Shown here: positions 10,591 to 23,375 of the stretch, one piece after another
Layout of the letters: every line of letters begins with the position of its first letter
Numbering within the stretch: position 1 is the first letter of the stretch
Source of the DNA: Zelopaecilomyces penicillatus
Taxonomy: Eukaryota; Ascomycota; Sordariomycetes; Hypocreales; Pseudodiploosporaceae
Length of the DNA: 64,000 nucleotides
Assembly: GCA_005765155.1 (NCBI GenBank)
Contig: VCCP01000006.1
Location: 3,236,501 to 3,300,500 of the forward strand
Direction of reading: 5' to 3'
Position numbers and translations under genes: made by a program
Notes under the pieces: generated by a model
What the model saw: the letters and a program-made list of their open reading frames with translations, nothing else
What the model was told of the DNA's origin: nothing
Databases searched by the model: none

Positions 10591-11613
10591 CTACCACAAA
10601 GTCTCCTCTGTCGTCTTCTTCTGCGTCTTAACCGCGCTCTTGATCTTATGCACACCCGGCACCCTAAAGTACAGACTGGGCGACTGGCCTGGCGCAAGCT
10701 GGTGACTCAGGTATCCCCGGTGTGCCGGATCTCGGTAGTACTCAATATCAATACGGCTCGTGGGGTCGGGCAGCCGGTACCTGAAAGGTCCCTTGCGCGC
10801 CTCTGCTAGCACCGCCTCCACATGCTCCTTGCCGACAGGTAAGGGCCTGTCGGTGTTGACGGACTCGCCTGTCAGCAGTCGCTGGATAGCCATCTTGGTG
10901 TAGTATCTTGTGGTCACCTTGCCGCCTGCGGCCTCGATCGTGGCGATGGCGCCAGCGGAGACTCGTGACACCATGACGTCGATGGGTTGCTTTATGGAAT
11001 CGGCGCCTCGTGAGAGGATCTTGACGCCGTCTTTGACGGTGCCGATTAGTTTGCTTTCAATCAGCTCCTTGGGGGTGATTTGTTTTGACGGGTCGAGACG
11101 GCCCTGGTCGATCCAGGCCTGGATCTGGTCGAGGTTCACTTCTGACATTTGCGATGCTCGGCTGTTTTTAGATGGTTAGCACACGAAAAAGAGAAGAAAA
11201 GACGGACAATCCCGTAAAATGGGCGTGCGATGGCAATTGACCATCTGCCACTATCCCATTGGTTCTGGTATGGCTCACAAATTGGTAAACCCCTTTCTGC
11301 CATGCTTCACAATCAACGGCGTCTGTCCACCCTGAAACCACGGGTTCACTTTGCCATGCTGCTTCTGACCCTTGTGACCTCTTCCAGACGTCTTTCCATG
11401 ACCAGACGACGGACCACGACCAACACGCTTCTTCAAATGGATAGCGCCCGGATTGTTGGCTAAGCTGCCAAGAATGGAGGCATGGCGGGCTTGCTGGAGA
11501 TTGAGCCCGGCGAGACAGGCGGTGATGGAGCTGATGGAGGGGGTCGTCGTCCTCGATGGCGTCAAGGACCTGCAGCACAGCGACGTGCTGAGGGACGTTA
11601 ATCGGGGAGGCAT
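10591..11613 (-). CDS. MRPL10: Mitochondrial large-subunit ribosomal protein uL15m
   Basis: Exons 11613-11279 and 11161-10591; 301 residues. A structural protein of the mitochondrial 54S ribosomal subunit (yeast Mrpl10/L15 family). The N terminus (MPPRLTSLSTS, Arg/Ser-rich, no acidic residues for ~40 positions) is a mitochondrial targeting peptide. It is followed by the universal L15 glycine-rich segment KKRVGRGPSSGHGKTSGRGHKG and the WFQGGQTPL motif. The second exon carries the conserved AWIDQGRLDP...ITPKELIESK region and the C-terminal fungal extension. The intron removes an in-frame stop just after GFTN; the phase-2 junction gives the family-like GFTN-F-RASQ. Divergently transcribed from the Zn2Cys6 gene. 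Confidence 0.95.
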
Positions 11614-12985
11614 CGTGGGAGGCAGTGGGTGGTGAATTGGGTCTCGTTTGGAGTCTGAGGTTGTCGGGCTGGTCGCGAATTCGGTCAGCAATTTTGGGCA
11701 CTATTCCCAAAGTCCGAGCTGTCACGGAACAAAGTGGTGCCTCGGAGGAAAGTGATGCCTTAGGCCCACACCTGTTCTTACAGCGTACCGCACCTGAAGA
11801 CTGGAGCGTCACTCCCACTGTAATGTCTGATATCAGCATAACCAAAACTCCGCAATACTACGGATCACTTCCGCACCACTTTCCGCACTTTGTCTCGACA
11901 CCTCTAATGATGTTTTCAACACAAATCATGTGAAGAATCTTCCACAAAATTGCGAAATACCTTTCCAAGGATTCCGATCCAACGGTCCATCCTCTATCCT
12001 GCCTAACCTACATTCGTATTTAACAACATCCTCGTTAATGCTGCCAATCACAACACTCGCCAAAGTTTACCTTGCACGCAGATGGCACTCAATCCCCCCC
12101 CCCTGGTCACCGACGCCCGTAGTGCTGACCAACATGTCGCCGGCCCTAGTGGGAGCTAAGAAGAACGATTTAACAAAATCCCCCCCATTATGTCATTTTA
12201 TATGTTTTTCTTCGGGATTCATGAAAGATGGAACGTCGGCGATCTGCCGCTTTAACGGGTTAAAAAGAAGCTAATTAGCCTGTGTGCCTCTTTTCAGGGC
12301 TGGAATTTCTCAAAGTGCTGTTTTCGGAGAACATGTCCGGGGGGAGTGTATAGCTATTTATTGCCAAGTGTTTTTCTATTTCAACAAAGCAGGAGATGGA
12401 TGTGAATGGTGGCTAATGGATCTCTATGGCTGATCTAACGTGTTTTGAAACTAAACCACACAGCCGTTCAAAATGGTCGGCGATTACAATCTGGCTCCAT
12501 CGTGGACCTTGCTGATGAACACCGATCCATTTGACTCATGTTGATGCATGAAATTCAAGGGCGAGCTGTAGGTACTCACTTCACTCTGCCAAGCACGCGA
12601 GAGCCGGATTGAGCAGACTTACATACCTACCTACAATTTACACGTTTATTTTTGTTAATACTGTAATAAATACCTATGCTTGTTTAACCTTGTTGTTGGT
12701 CAGGCACACCCCCTCCCGTCCGGCTTAGCTCCGTTTCCCTCCGGCCCTGCCGCCGTTCACTTCACCGATCCGACAAAAGTCTGGGTGCTGCTGGCTTGCG
12801 TGGCTGGAATATGCAACTCACTCTTCTCATATACGGAATGGCACATTAATCCACCCCCCCTTCTCTAATTGAGCTCCAACACTGTGATTCACGTTATCTG
12901 CCATACGGGTTTCTTTTATTTTCTTCCCTTCTTTTCCCCTTTAGTCCTCGCCAGCTCTGTCGTGTAGACCAAACAAACACCGGCC
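11614..12985. other. Divergent promoter region, uL15m and Zn2Cys6 genes
   Basis: 1.4 kb with no supported gene. Contains several C-runs (a nine-C run near 12100) and long pyrimidine tracts just before the plus-strand start (12905-12945), as expected for a fungal core promoter. Confidence 0.45.
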
Positions 12986-15116
12986 ATGAGGCCGCACAAC
13001 ACCCAACCTAGGCTGAGCGCCAAACTCACAGCATCATCATCAACAGTCGCATCTTTCTCACTCCCAAAAAGCAGCAATGGCGAAACTGTTTCTGCCACAA
13101 GACACTCTAGAAACGGCACCAAACCCGGCGGCAGCCGTGTATCAGTCGCCTGTACCGCTTGTCGCAGCCAACACCTAAGATGCGATGCCACTCAACCCAT
13201 CTGCTCCCGCTGCAGAGTGAGCGACAGGAAATGCACATACGTCTCACTACGAGGTCGCGGGAAAAGGGGCGTTGCGTTTGCGAAACCAACTCACATGAGC
13301 CGTAGTAACGCTGCTGCGATAAGTCAGGATCTACCAACAGCGGCTGCTCTCAGCGCAGGGCTCGATGAGATTCTCCAAGATCAAGACAACATGCTGGCAG
13401 TCCGAGACTTCGATCCGGCGTTGGAGTCATTGATGTATCTTGAAGACGTCAGCACTGTAGATGAACCGCATACCCGGTCCTTGGACGGATACTACACCCA
13501 CTTCCACCAAGGCCACCCCTTTGTCCTTCCCCAACCACAGCTAGAGCTCCAAATAGCCATGAATCCCAACTCCGTATCATCCCTTCTCTCCGTCATGCGC
13601 TTCATCGGCTCACTCTACATCTCCGACCCTCACGCCCCCGAATACCGACGCCAAGCTGACCAGGCCATCTTCTCCGAAGGACCTCTACCAAAAAACGGCT
13701 TCTCCGTCCAGTCCCTCTTACTGTTCGCGATTGCTCTAGAGTGGAGCACCGAGACGGATACGGCTCTTCAGGTGCTGAACACAGCGAAAGAAATCGCCTT
13801 GGGAATTGGTCTTCATCAGCGTGACTTTGCGTCGAGGTGTGGGCAAGGTAATCCGGTGATGGAGGAGAGCTGGCGGAGGACGTGGTGGGAGCTGTATGTG
13901 ATTGATGCGTTTTTTGCGGGGATTCGGAGTTTGCCTACATTTTCGCTTTGGAAGCTTGACTTTGGTGTTGATTTGCCTTGTGAAGAGCAGCACTATACGT
14001 CTGGAGTAAGAAGCTCAACCCCTTTTATTTCTTTTATCAGTGTCGTGACATTCCTTTACCATATTCTGTGTGCTCATCGTTTACTAAACACATCTGCTTC
14101 ACCAGGACATACCCCTTCCACGAACAATGGTCCAGTTTGATAACCGCGCCTTTTTAGAAGACGAAATCGTCTTCTCCTCACTCGCCTATCTGATAGATAC
14201 TGCTCGGATTCTAGGCATGATGCTCGCCACGTTGGATCCTTCAGCTGATTCTATCGGGTCTTTGGTGAAGAACACCGAGGCGAATATCCTGAGCTGGGAG
14301 CTACATCTGCCCTATTCAAAACGGGATCCTGTCGGTAAGGATGGGACGGTGGATGAAATCATGTTTCAAGCGCTTATGCTTATCAATACGTGAGTGTTCC
14401 TTTTTAAATCTTCACATCGAATTTCCGAATCTTCGGTATTTGGTTTCTTTTGACTTACACAACCCAGCGTCTCCATCCACCTCCACCGCCCTCGATCCAA
14501 ACTCCTCGACTGCTCCATGGAAATCATCTTCGCCAAATACGCCTCCCCTATTCACCACTACCAAACCCCCGCCTCTGAACAACAACACGACCGGCACACT
14601 TTCAAAGCCCTCGGTGCCGCCAACCGCTCCACCGATCTGTTCTCCCTCCCTGCGCCGCTGCACACCCACAGCCCCTTTGTCATGTGTATGGGCGCGCTGG
14701 CCACGGTGGCCCAAATCTCTGCGTGTGAGCATGTACTGCGGCCGCGCGGGGCTGATGGCAGCAGCGGCGGTAGGAATGGTGGTGAGAAACATGAGGAAGA
14801 CGATGAGGCCGAGTTTAGGGCCGCTCGGGATCGGGTTCGTGTTTTTCTTGGTGTGCTTAGGCAGTTTGAGAAGATTTGGCCGCAGGCATCGCAGTGGTTG
14901 TATGAGATTCGGACGATGGCGCGGCCGGTGTTTGAAGGGGGTGGGGCGATGATGATGATGTTGAGAGGCGATGAAGAAGTGACAGCAGCGGTAGCAACGG
15001 CGACGGAAACGGCAACGGCGTCATTTGCAGATCCGTTTTTGCCGCCGGCAAGAGCTGGAGGAGGGGATGCTCTCGTGTTATCGACTGGCAATGCCTGTGA
15101 TGACTTTGGGTTTTGA
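12986..15116 (+). CDS. Zn2Cys6 fungal transcription factor
   Basis: Exons 12986-14005, 14106-14389 and 14468-15116; 650 residues. The Zn2Cys6 binuclear cluster is complete: Cys56, 59, 66, 73, 76 and 83 with spacing C-x2-C-x6-C-x6-C-x2-C-x6-C. The middle region (~165-480) matches the fungal_trans/MHR pattern (GYYTHFHQGHPFVLP, then FSVQSLLLFAIALEW, ESWRRTWWELYVIDAFFAG). The C terminus contains glycine, methionine and TATETATAS low-complexity stretches. Target genes cannot be deduced. It is 17 kb from the terpene cluster with core genes in between, so pathway control there is unlikely. The exon 2-3 boundary restores a family-like VSIHLHRPRSKL segment. Confidence 0.93.
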
Positions 15117-15301
15117 GAGTTCGCTTTCTATCAGTTTGGATATCCATCATTTCGATCAACCTGATTGATGTGTTAGCCCCATCTCCATCTCAGCCCAAAA
15201 GAGGGAACGGATCACACAACGTACCGGTGCTTCTATTTTATACCCTTCTCCCCCTTTAATTCTCTCAGCACTTCACACTCAACGTCCCAAGTACCACCAC
15301 T

Positions 15302-16306
15302 CTACGACACAAACTCAATCACAACTTTCCCCTTTCTCCCCCTCCGCCCCGCAAACTCCCACGCCTCTACCGCCTTCTCCACCGGAAACCTCTCCACCTC
15401 CAACGGCTTCACTGTCCCATTATCCACCAACCTCGCCATCTTCTCAAGCGCATCGCTCTTGACGGCCACGATGAAGAATATCCACTTGGTACCTGGATGA
15501 GCAGCCAGTTCTTCGGGTTGGCCTTTACCGAAGTCCCATGCCGGAGGGGGCTCTGCAACGGTGAGGATGGTTGCTGGTGCTGCTGGTGCTGCTGGACTGC
15601 CACTGTTGCTGTTGTTGGAATTCTTGATCGTCTTCCATGTCTTGGCTAGGATTGGGTCTCCGACAGTGTCGAGAACGACATCAACATCACTGATGGAGTC
15701 TTCCCAATTGGGAGTCTTATAGTCGACGACTTGGCTGGCACCCAATGCTTTGAGTGTCTCATGATGCTGCGACGACGCCAGAGCGATAACCTCAACACCA
15801 GCTCGCTGGCTCACCAACTGCACCATAATCAACCCCACAGCTCCCGACGCACCAGTCACAAGAACCCTCATCCCAGCTCGTATCTCCACATGCTCCTCAA
15901 GCGCCTCACACGCCGTCAACACCGGAATCGGCAGCGCCGCCGCCTGCGCATGCGATACTGACCTGGGTTTCCTCGCCACCTCCTCCGACCTCACGATCAC
16001 ATACTCCGCCTGTCCCAACCCCCCACGCCACGCATGTATCATACCATACACCTCATCACCAACACTCAGCGACCCTCTAGCCGTCGTGTATTTATCACCC
16101 AGCGCTTCCACTGTACCCGAAATGTCGTGCCCTGGGATCCGTGGCTCAAGGTCCCAGAGTTCAGACCAGGAGAGCTCGTCGGCGGTGATGCCTGCGGCAT
16201 GGACTTTGATGAGGAGCTCGTCGTCTTTGGGGGTTGGTTTGGGGAGGGAGGGGGCGAGAGTGATGACAGGGTGGGCTTTTGTGCCTGTGACTTTTACGGC
16301 TCGCAT
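15302..16306 (-). CDS. Medium-chain dehydrogenase/reductase, quinone oxidoreductase-like
   Basis: Single exon, 334 residues. An NAD(P)H-dependent reductase of the zinc-free MDR class: an N-terminal GroES-like domain (ELLIKVHAAGITADELSW, IPGHDISGTV, VGDEVYGM), then a Rossmann fold with VTGASGAVGLIMVQL as the nucleotide motif and a VVDYKT strand. The structural and catalytic zinc cysteines of alcohol dehydrogenases are absent. A short N/S then P/A low-complexity insert (near residues 230-245) differs from most homologues and probably forms a surface loop. Convergent with the Zn2Cys6 gene (185 bp between stops). Substrate unknown. Confidence 0.9.
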   Translation of the reverse strand: MRAVKVTGTKAHPVITLAPSLPKPTPKDDELLIKVHAAGITADELSWSELWDLEPRIPGHDISGTVEALGDKYTTARGSLSVGDEVYGMIHAWRGGLGQAEYVIVRSEEVARKPRSVSHAQAAALPIPVLTACEALEEHVEIRAGMRVLVTGASGAVGLIMVQLVSQRAGVEVIALASSQHHETLKALGASQVVDYKTPNWEDSISDVDVVLDTVGDPILAKTWKTIKNSNNSNSGSPAAPAAPATILTVAEPPPAWDFGKGQPEELAAHPGTKWIFFIVAVKSDALEKMARLVDNGTVKPLEVERFPVEKAVEAWEFAGRRGRKGKVVIEFVS

Positions 16307-17968
16307 GATGGTTGCTGCTGTCTTTGAATAATGTAACGGGTTGTTGTGAAGATTGCTGGACGATGAGAACTTGTTGAAATTGTTGCTTCAACAAAGGCTG
16401 CAATATGTAAAAAGTGATATTCCTTGATGAGTACTTGTAGGATTCGATGTTCAACTATTAATAAGGCTTCTGGTAGGATTATCCTGTTTTAAGAACTGTC
16501 GCGGACACATCATAATATATCTTTGTCTTTCACAATCACCAGCTATAGACTAGTATCCATGACATTGTAGAAGTACGGCAACTCAAATCCCCAGATCTCC
16601 CGACCCTCCCGACCCGCCTAAAGCCCGTTAGGCTATTGTATACTACCGCACAGTCATCCGATTTGCTGCAGCAAACGGCTAGCCGCAACCCCCGTTTCTT
16701 CCAGCTGCACACCATCTTACGTGAACGGCGGCATCAATATTATATTTTGATTTATAAAGTCTTTTTAAATAAGTAAAAAAATCCCCAGTATTGATTCTTC
16801 ATAGCTGGTCTCAGAGGGACACACATGTAAGATCATCTAATATTCTACAACCGCTTCTTTCCTTGTGATACGACGGGCCTAAAAACACATGCCAACATTC
16901 ATGAGCATATGAGTATAGCAATCCCCTTCACCAATTATAATCACTAGACCACCAACTATCGAAATGAGGACTTGCTTGTATATTCCAGACGCAACGTTAT
17001 AGAATGGCCACGACTTGGCCAACTCCAAAGTACTTCCCCCCACTCTTCGGAACACACGGCTCGGGTCGGGTATCGCCTCCCGGCCCCACCAGCGACGAGA
17101 TGGTTCAGCCCGTCGGATCCTCCATTGTGTTGCCTTGAAGGATGGGTTCTCAATCAAGCTTGTTGGCCTTCTAAATATGGTGATGAGCCAATCGCTTCTT
17201 CTTGTGGTGGAATCGAGTCACTACCAATCCATTCGCCCAAACACTACAATATAGAGCCATCAGTTCCAGACGCATCATCCACACATCACAGATACGTCAG
17301 ACCGGTCAAACTTGATACGAGTGATAATTAAGCTTGTTCGCTATTCCAAAAGTGTGTACAAGTAAAAACAAAAACATCCCATGCCCCATGTCTGAATCAA
17401 GAAAGACACGCCCTCTACCTTTCGCGCTCTGTACAACAAACATATGCATGCCCTCCCAAAGTCTATCCTCCGGCACTGGTCGGACGGACACCTTTTATGT
17501 GCTTCGTTGCTTCGCCCCTACCCCTCCGTGTAAAACAATCCCAATGATGCGTAGGAGCATGTCTTTCATTTTTTTCTTCTTCTTCATCTTCTGCACCAAG
17601 TCCACGTATCCTAGATGAGCCTGCAAAAACCGGAACAAAAACGTACCCGACGATTTCGCACCCAAATCAAACAAAACGCCAGCCCCCACTTGGGCCGGGT
17701 TGTTTTCCCCAGCAAAGACGAGCCCCAAGGTTTGAATTTTTCCTGTATTCTCAAGACGACTTCCGGCAATGCTGCCACTGCATCATGACTCTAGCACACA
17801 CTGACGCTCTGTTTGTTGTGTATGTTCTTTTTATATTATTTTTGGGCGTAGAAATCGTAGTCTCTATGCATGCGCATGAGATCCCTCTCTGATTTGGTTC
17901 AGAGGTTTGGAGACCAAGCTCATAATGGGTAAAGGAACTTGGCTCGTCCATAAGAGGGCATGGCCCCT
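16307..17968. other. Intergenic region, 1.7 kb
   Basis: No gene I can support. Several short antisense-overlapping frames around 16880-17620 have no recognisable domain or consistent splice structure. Confidence 0.4.
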
Positions 17969-19748
17969 TTACGGTGAGGCCCAGCCACCAGCAACATCTA
18001 CCCATTCAGCAAGGCATGATCCGTCCTTACCCTCAACATCCACGATATCAGTGTCGCATCGGCATCGGCAGCCAACGCCGTTTTCTTTCGCCTCGTCGTA
18101 GTGCTCCCAGTAGTCGTCCTCTTCCTTGCGTTTTCTGTCGTCAAGAGTGGTCTTCTCCAGATACCGAGGGCGGGGTAGCTGACGAGCAGGGGCATTGGCC
18201 GGACAATGCTGAATTGTCGTGTGACGGTAACCAACATCACGGAAGTAGTGAATATCACTGGGGCCGAGAAGAGCTCCAGCAGCAAGCGAGTGAATGGGGG
18301 CATCTCCCCACTGAATTTGACGTTAGCTCATATTCTGTTCCCCGACCTCAAAGGGACCAACTTACTCGTTCCATCCAGAAACCACCGCTGCGGTCCATCA
18401 TCTCGAAAAAGTCGTTGTACTCTTTGCTGCGGAACCAGCTGAGCCGCGCAATCTCAAAGTTGGACCAGAAATGGCACATGTTGTACTTTTCGCCTTCCAT
18501 GGTCTCGGGATCAATAGGGGGAAGAGCATTGTTGCCAGGTTCACCTCGCATGATTTCCTCGGGCAGGGGAGGGTTGTTGAGATTCAGCACAGGCTCCTTC
18601 TTCGGCTCCTGCGGCTCGACGAACATCTCCCAGAGACCCTTCGAAGTCAAATTGTTGAGGCGCTTGTAGGCAGAGGCGTAACGGAAAATGTTGGGAACAG
18701 TCTCGCGAAGCTCTTTGACAGCAATGGTGAATCCGTAGGTCTTGTTATTCTCAATCATCTGGAGGAAGGGATCACTGGAGAAGATGTCAGCAACTAGCAC
18801 TATCTTGGTTTCTGCAGATCTGAACTCACTAGGTCATGTCACAGAAGTAGGTGATTTCGGGCTCGACTCGCCAGTACCACTCATACTTGAGAAGGAGGGG
18901 ATGGTTGTAGAAGAAACTAGCGACTTGGGTTAGTAAAAACAACTCAACAGAGTAGTCGAGTGCTGCACAACTCACCCAGAGTAGAAGCGGCACATGGAAT
19001 GGTAGCTCTCCAGTCCACCGTACATGACAGCTGCATCACCCTGCTTGGCAATACCCTCCTTTGCAACCTTGGGGTCAATCCACTCCGGGAAACCCCAGGT
19101 GTGCGGCTCAACCTTGCCGAACTCAACATGACTAGACGTGTAGTTTCGCACAGTATTTTTGAAATTATCATCGAACTCGGCGTCGTTGAGGAAGACATAA
19201 GGATAGTTATACCAGCGGTTGAAGTGGCGTTCCATGGATTTGATGGATTGAACGACACCATCGATTTCCTTGTTCCTGGCGAGAACGACAAAGGCGGCAT
19301 TGGCCCTGGGCTTGCTGGTATCAGGCTCGAGGCAACCTGTGACGAAGACTTTGTCGTGCTTCTCGCTGATTTTTCTGCAGTGACGAGACTATTAGTGGCA
19401 TGCTCAGGATTGGGGATTGAATCCGTATTGATGTTGGGGAGAGCTGTGCTCAACATACCGGATGGAAGGCGGCGCGCCAGCGGGTATCAGGATCCTCCCA
19501 GGGGAACTGGGGTGCTTGACAAACAAGACCAGAATGAGGATGACGACCAGGACTGGAAAGACAATGACGACACCCAGTGGAATGGAGACTGAAGAGTTGC
19601 CACGTAACCTCATGGGGCGTCGGAAGAAGGCCAGGCGAGAGGCCAGGCCCTTGTGCTTGGGCGAGTTTCTCTTCTCGTCCAGAGTCGGAAGCTCCTGCGA
19701 CCGCTGCCCGGAGGGCACCATGCGGGATGCTCGCCGGAAGAGATCCAT
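17969..19748 (-). CDS. Golgi alpha-1,2-mannosyltransferase (GT15, KRE2/KTR family)
   Basis: Exons 19748-19459, 19374-18976, 18916-18830, 18774-18366 and 18310-17969; 508 residues. Type II Golgi membrane enzyme that adds alpha-1,2-mannose to O- and N-glycans from GDP-mannose. A short basic cytosolic tail is followed by a signal-anchor (SIPLGVVIVFPVLVVILILVLF). The GT15 core is obvious: RNKEIDGVVQSIKSMERHFN, YPYVFLNDAEF, a YGGLESYHSMCRFYSG-FFYNHPLL junction and YWRVEPEITYFCDMTYDPF. The FWSNFEIARLSWFRS segment contains the family's nucleophile/base glutamate. The intron before FFYNHP has a perfect TACTAAC branch site. An in-frame ATG at 19796 would add 16 residues; I prefer 19748. Confidence 0.95.
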
Positions 19749-21261
19749 GGCACACGAAGCTTGCCTCGATAGTAGGAGTGACAGTCGAAAGCCCAAAAAC
19801 AGAGCTGTGGGTTGCGGTAGGCAGAGAGCCTGTTCGTTGTGTTGGCGCTTCTTCCCCGAAGGCGTGAACCAGTAGGTGTAGGCGTGGGGTTTTTTTGCAG
19901 GAGGGACAGATTGGATGAGAGAGCGAGTTAGGGGCGGGTCAAGGATATATTAACAGAATGCCGTAATATTAAGCACAATGCAGCCAACGCAAACCGGCCG
20001 AACGTAGAAGAAGAAATAGGAAGAAGCAGAAGAAGAAGGCGTTGTCTCCCAGGATAGATAGGCAGAACAGATGGTGCCTGATTCGCTTCTCACAGCGAGC
20101 GTGGGTTTTCGAAGTGAGGAAGGGTTTAAGAAAAAAGTGTAGAGGTCGAGATGGGCGAACGAGCGTCAGGAACGGAATAGGTGGACGGTATTGGGCTCCT
20201 CTCCTGGGGAAAATCCTGGATCCTATTCGTAGGTACACCCACTAACGCTGGACTACCGAGGGGCGGCCCCAACTAGGGGGTTGTGGTGGTGGAGGAGCAG
20301 TGGAGGGGGGGCTTTTTCAGGGTTGTGCAAACAGCGATAAGCACCGGAGAATTGGCATCAAGACCTGTAGCCGAAGACGGGTTGAGATGGGAGGTATGTA
20401 GGCAGAAGGATGATGAGTTTCATTGACTACCTAGGTAGGCATACAGAGAAAGAGACATTGTCACGAAGGGTTTGCTGTTCATACGAGAGAGAAAGAAGAG
20501 GCTGAATATGCTTATCTGGTGGGCTTGCGCAATACAGCCTGCCGATTGCAGATTTGATGGGATTTACAGATGGGTGCACCTAGAATGCAAGTGACTTTAG
20601 TGGCCGTGCCGTCCTTGGAAGGCATTTTACAGGCGACAGAGCCTCCAAATGCAACCTGCTGTGACCACGTTGTAGCTATTGGATGTCAATTTACAGTGAT
20701 TACACACTGCTGTCGGCACAGGACAATCTGGCATCACAGGCAAATCAGTGGGTCAAGATAGGGGAGGGGTCAGGGGGCAGTATCCACAATGCACTGTTCT
20801 CTGCAATTGACTCCTTTTCCGCCAAAGCTATCGGCGGGCTTTTTGGCCAAGCTTTTCTCCTTTTCCCAGGGTTCTGGGCAGCGCACACGAAACTTCCCTG
20901 TCTGTGGCCCAAACGTGTAGCCTGTTGGCCAATCACCACATGGCAATCAAACTCCCCGAGACAGCCTCATACAGGGGGAAAGCTGGCCCGTTGATCCGGA
21001 TCATTTTTGCTTCCTTGTCTCCGGGTGTGCGTTGTGGCAGGCTCCGATGTTGTGCAGCCCCACTAAGAAACTTTAATGGGGAGGGCCAGCAACCGTTAAA
21101 CGGACGACAGAGCACGACCCTTAGCACCTAAACTCAGCTCGTCTAGAGAAACCCAATTGTTTTTTTATTTCCCTATCGAATGGCCCATCATTTATAGCAA
21201 GCGCTTGTTCGGCTGCAATTGAACGTCCTTTGATTACTGGGTTTCTTTTTTATCTCTCACC
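19749..21261. other. Divergent promoter region, GT15 and DUF4604 genes
   Basis: No gene seen in 1.5 kb. A tetranucleotide-like CTACCTAGGTAGG palindrome is at 20428-20440. Confidence 0.4.
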
Positions 21262-21777
21262 ATGTCGCATAAAATCACATCCAAGAACCTCGCCTACAAC
21301 GAATCTCTCCCGCCGTTTCTCGCCGCCCTCCGAGCACAAGCATCCGGCGCCACCGGACCCGATGCCATCCTCGCTGGGCGAAGGCGTCCTGGGAAGAAGC
21401 GCTCAGAGAGCGAAGAGGCAGAAGATGCGCCTCTCGTCGTAGATGAGCATGGTAATGCTGTCGACTTGGAAGTGGACAAGGACGGCGTGGTTAAGGAACC
21501 CGCCACCAGCCAGGCTCAAGATGAGTCCATAAAGGACGATGAGGGCGGAGATGGTGAAGCAGACGACAGGAAAGTTGATAATGAGTCTAAATTTGCCATT
21601 GGTGGTCGTAAGCGTAAAGTGGGCAAGATTGTTGGAGACGCCGCGGACCAGGAGCCATTAGACGAGAAGTTAAAGAACAAGAAAGAAGAGCAGAAAGATG
21701 CTGAGCCTTTGGCGAATAAAAAAGCGAAGAAGAAGGCTAAGAAGATCAAGCTGAGCTTTGACGAGGAGGAGGCTTGA
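21262..21777 (+). CDS. DUF4604 domain protein
   Basis: Single exon, 171 residues, highly charged. The N terminus SHKITSKNLAYNESLPPFLAALRAQ is the DUF4604 hallmark (a short conserved box shared with the animal KIAA1143 protein). The rest is acidic and disordered, ending in lysine-rich KKAKKKAKKIKLSF (possible nuclear or nucleolar signal). Molecular role unknown. The complete length is usual for the family. Confidence 0.88.
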   Translation: MSHKITSKNLAYNESLPPFLAALRAQASGATGPDAILAGRRRPGKKRSESEEAEDAPLVVDEHGNAVDLEVDKDGVVKEPATSQAQDESIKDDEGGDGEADDRKVDNESKFAIGGRKRKVGKIVGDAADQEPLDEKLKNKKEEQKDAEPLANKKAKKKAKKIKLSFDEEEA

Positions 21778-22470
21778 ATTCATGTCAGGAATTCGATCAG
21801 CACATTCACCATCGTTGGCGTCATTGCTCGGCCCTGCTTTTGTCTTTGGTGGTTAAATGTAGGTGTGTAGATGCGAAGGCAACCCTCGCCTGTTCCACCA
21901 AATCCATAGTAACGCCAATGTTCTTCTGGCGAAACTACCTTGCTTGTCGTGGAACACTATTACAATCTACTTCCGTGCAATCATATCACAGACAGCACGA
22001 GGGGCAGGCGTATAAATTGACGCTGGCGGCCTTGTTTAGCCAACATCTGTGTCTTCTAGACCAACGGCTTGTCTGTACTTGTTCTTGATTAAATGATGAG
22101 ACCAAGTTTTCACAATCCCACTATGTGAACTACTCTGAGACATGGAGAAACTCGGAAACCACATAGGATGTGTGGCGGCGTCAATTTAAACAACTCATCA
22201 GAGGACGAGCCATGGACTGTAGTCAAACACTATTCAACCACTTTAACACTTCACTTCACGAAACACACGCCCTGGCTTGGCCCAACTTCTCAAAGCTTGA
22301 AATTGACAAAAAAGGGAGCGAATGGTCACCATAATCTACACAACCACATCTTCAACTGGGACACTTTTCGACCTCTGCCCGTCTATGAACACCCAAGCTC
22401 TTCCCTGCCTATTACACGAACGAACTTGCAAAACCTTTCCACCATTTCCCACCCCACCATCGAGACACGT
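21778..22470. other. Convergent 3' region between DUF4604 and Cox4 genes
   Basis: Nothing gene-like beyond short frames. Includes the 3' UTRs of both flanking genes. Confidence 0.45.
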
Positions 22471-23375
22471 TCACCGGTATCGGTACTCGGGCTTGATGAA
22501 ATCGGCAAAGGTCTTGGGCTCCTCGAACTCGGGGCCGTGGTGGTCGTGGCCGTGGTGGTGATCATCCTGGGGACCGACGTAATCCATCTTGTAGACGCTG
22601 CCGCACTCGGGGCATCGCTCAATAGGACGCTCCTTGGAGAGCTAGAGAAACACACGATATGGTTAGTTTACAAACAACGTCTGGATTTCCATTTTTTCCT
22701 TTCTAGGACTCCATATTAGGTGCTGCACTTACGCCGAGCCAGTGGACGGTGTGAGAGTCGGCGGGGAAACCGGTGCAACCGGCGTATTGCTCATCACCAG
22801 CAGAGCGGACCATGATGGGATCCTTCATTGTTCCGAGACGGCTGGCGTCGAGAGGGCGCATGTCGAAGATATCCTGGCCTTCCATCTTTCCGAGGATTTC
22901 GAGACGCTCCAGACCAGTGGCCTGCTCCAGATCGGTGGGGACAGTGCCGGGCTGGGCACCGGGACCGAAGAGATCGGCATCAGTCTTGACCTCTGTATGT
23001 TGATATCCCATATGTCAGTTGCCATCCATACATTGCCGAGGATGTATCCCCCCCAGAAGATCGCCACCCTTTCCCTCCGGGAGAACCACGCGCACAAACA
23101 TACCGGACAGAGTCTTATAGCTCCCAATCTTCTGGTCAGCGGCACCAGCCAGAGCAGCAGCCTGCTCGCTGGGGGTACTCGGGCCCTTGGCAGCCTCGCC
23201 TGCGACAACAACCCAAGTTAGCAAAACGGAACATAACAGTCATATAAGTTTCGAAGATATGGCTGGCAATATGGAGGAAAGTCGTACGGCGGATGAAGGA
23301 GGTGGTGAAAGTGCGGGCGACGGGAGCCACAGCGGCGCGGCGGGCCGCAGCGAAGGCGGTGCGTTGCAGAAACAT
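22471..23375 (-). CDS. COX4: Cytochrome c oxidase subunit 4 (Vb type), mitochondrial
   Basis: Exons 23375-23288, 23199-23104, 22992-22733 and 22641-22471; 204 residues. Nuclear-encoded, zinc-binding subunit of respiratory complex IV on the matrix side. The N terminus (MFLQRTAFAAARRAAVAPVARTF) is a classic presequence. The mature part includes EVKTDADLFGPGA, the TGLERLEILGKMEGQDIF block, MVRSAGDEQYAGCTGFPADSH and the C-terminal ERCPECGSVYKMDYVG; Cys in YAGCTGF plus the CPEC pair are zinc ligands. A His-rich HHHGHDHHG tail near the end is common in fungal orthologues. All three junctions keep frame. Confidence 0.96.

Noticed and set aside
12986..15116. Zn2Cys6 factor as terpene-cluster regulator
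   Set aside because: It lies 13 kb from the nearest cluster gene, across core genes (GT15, Cox4).
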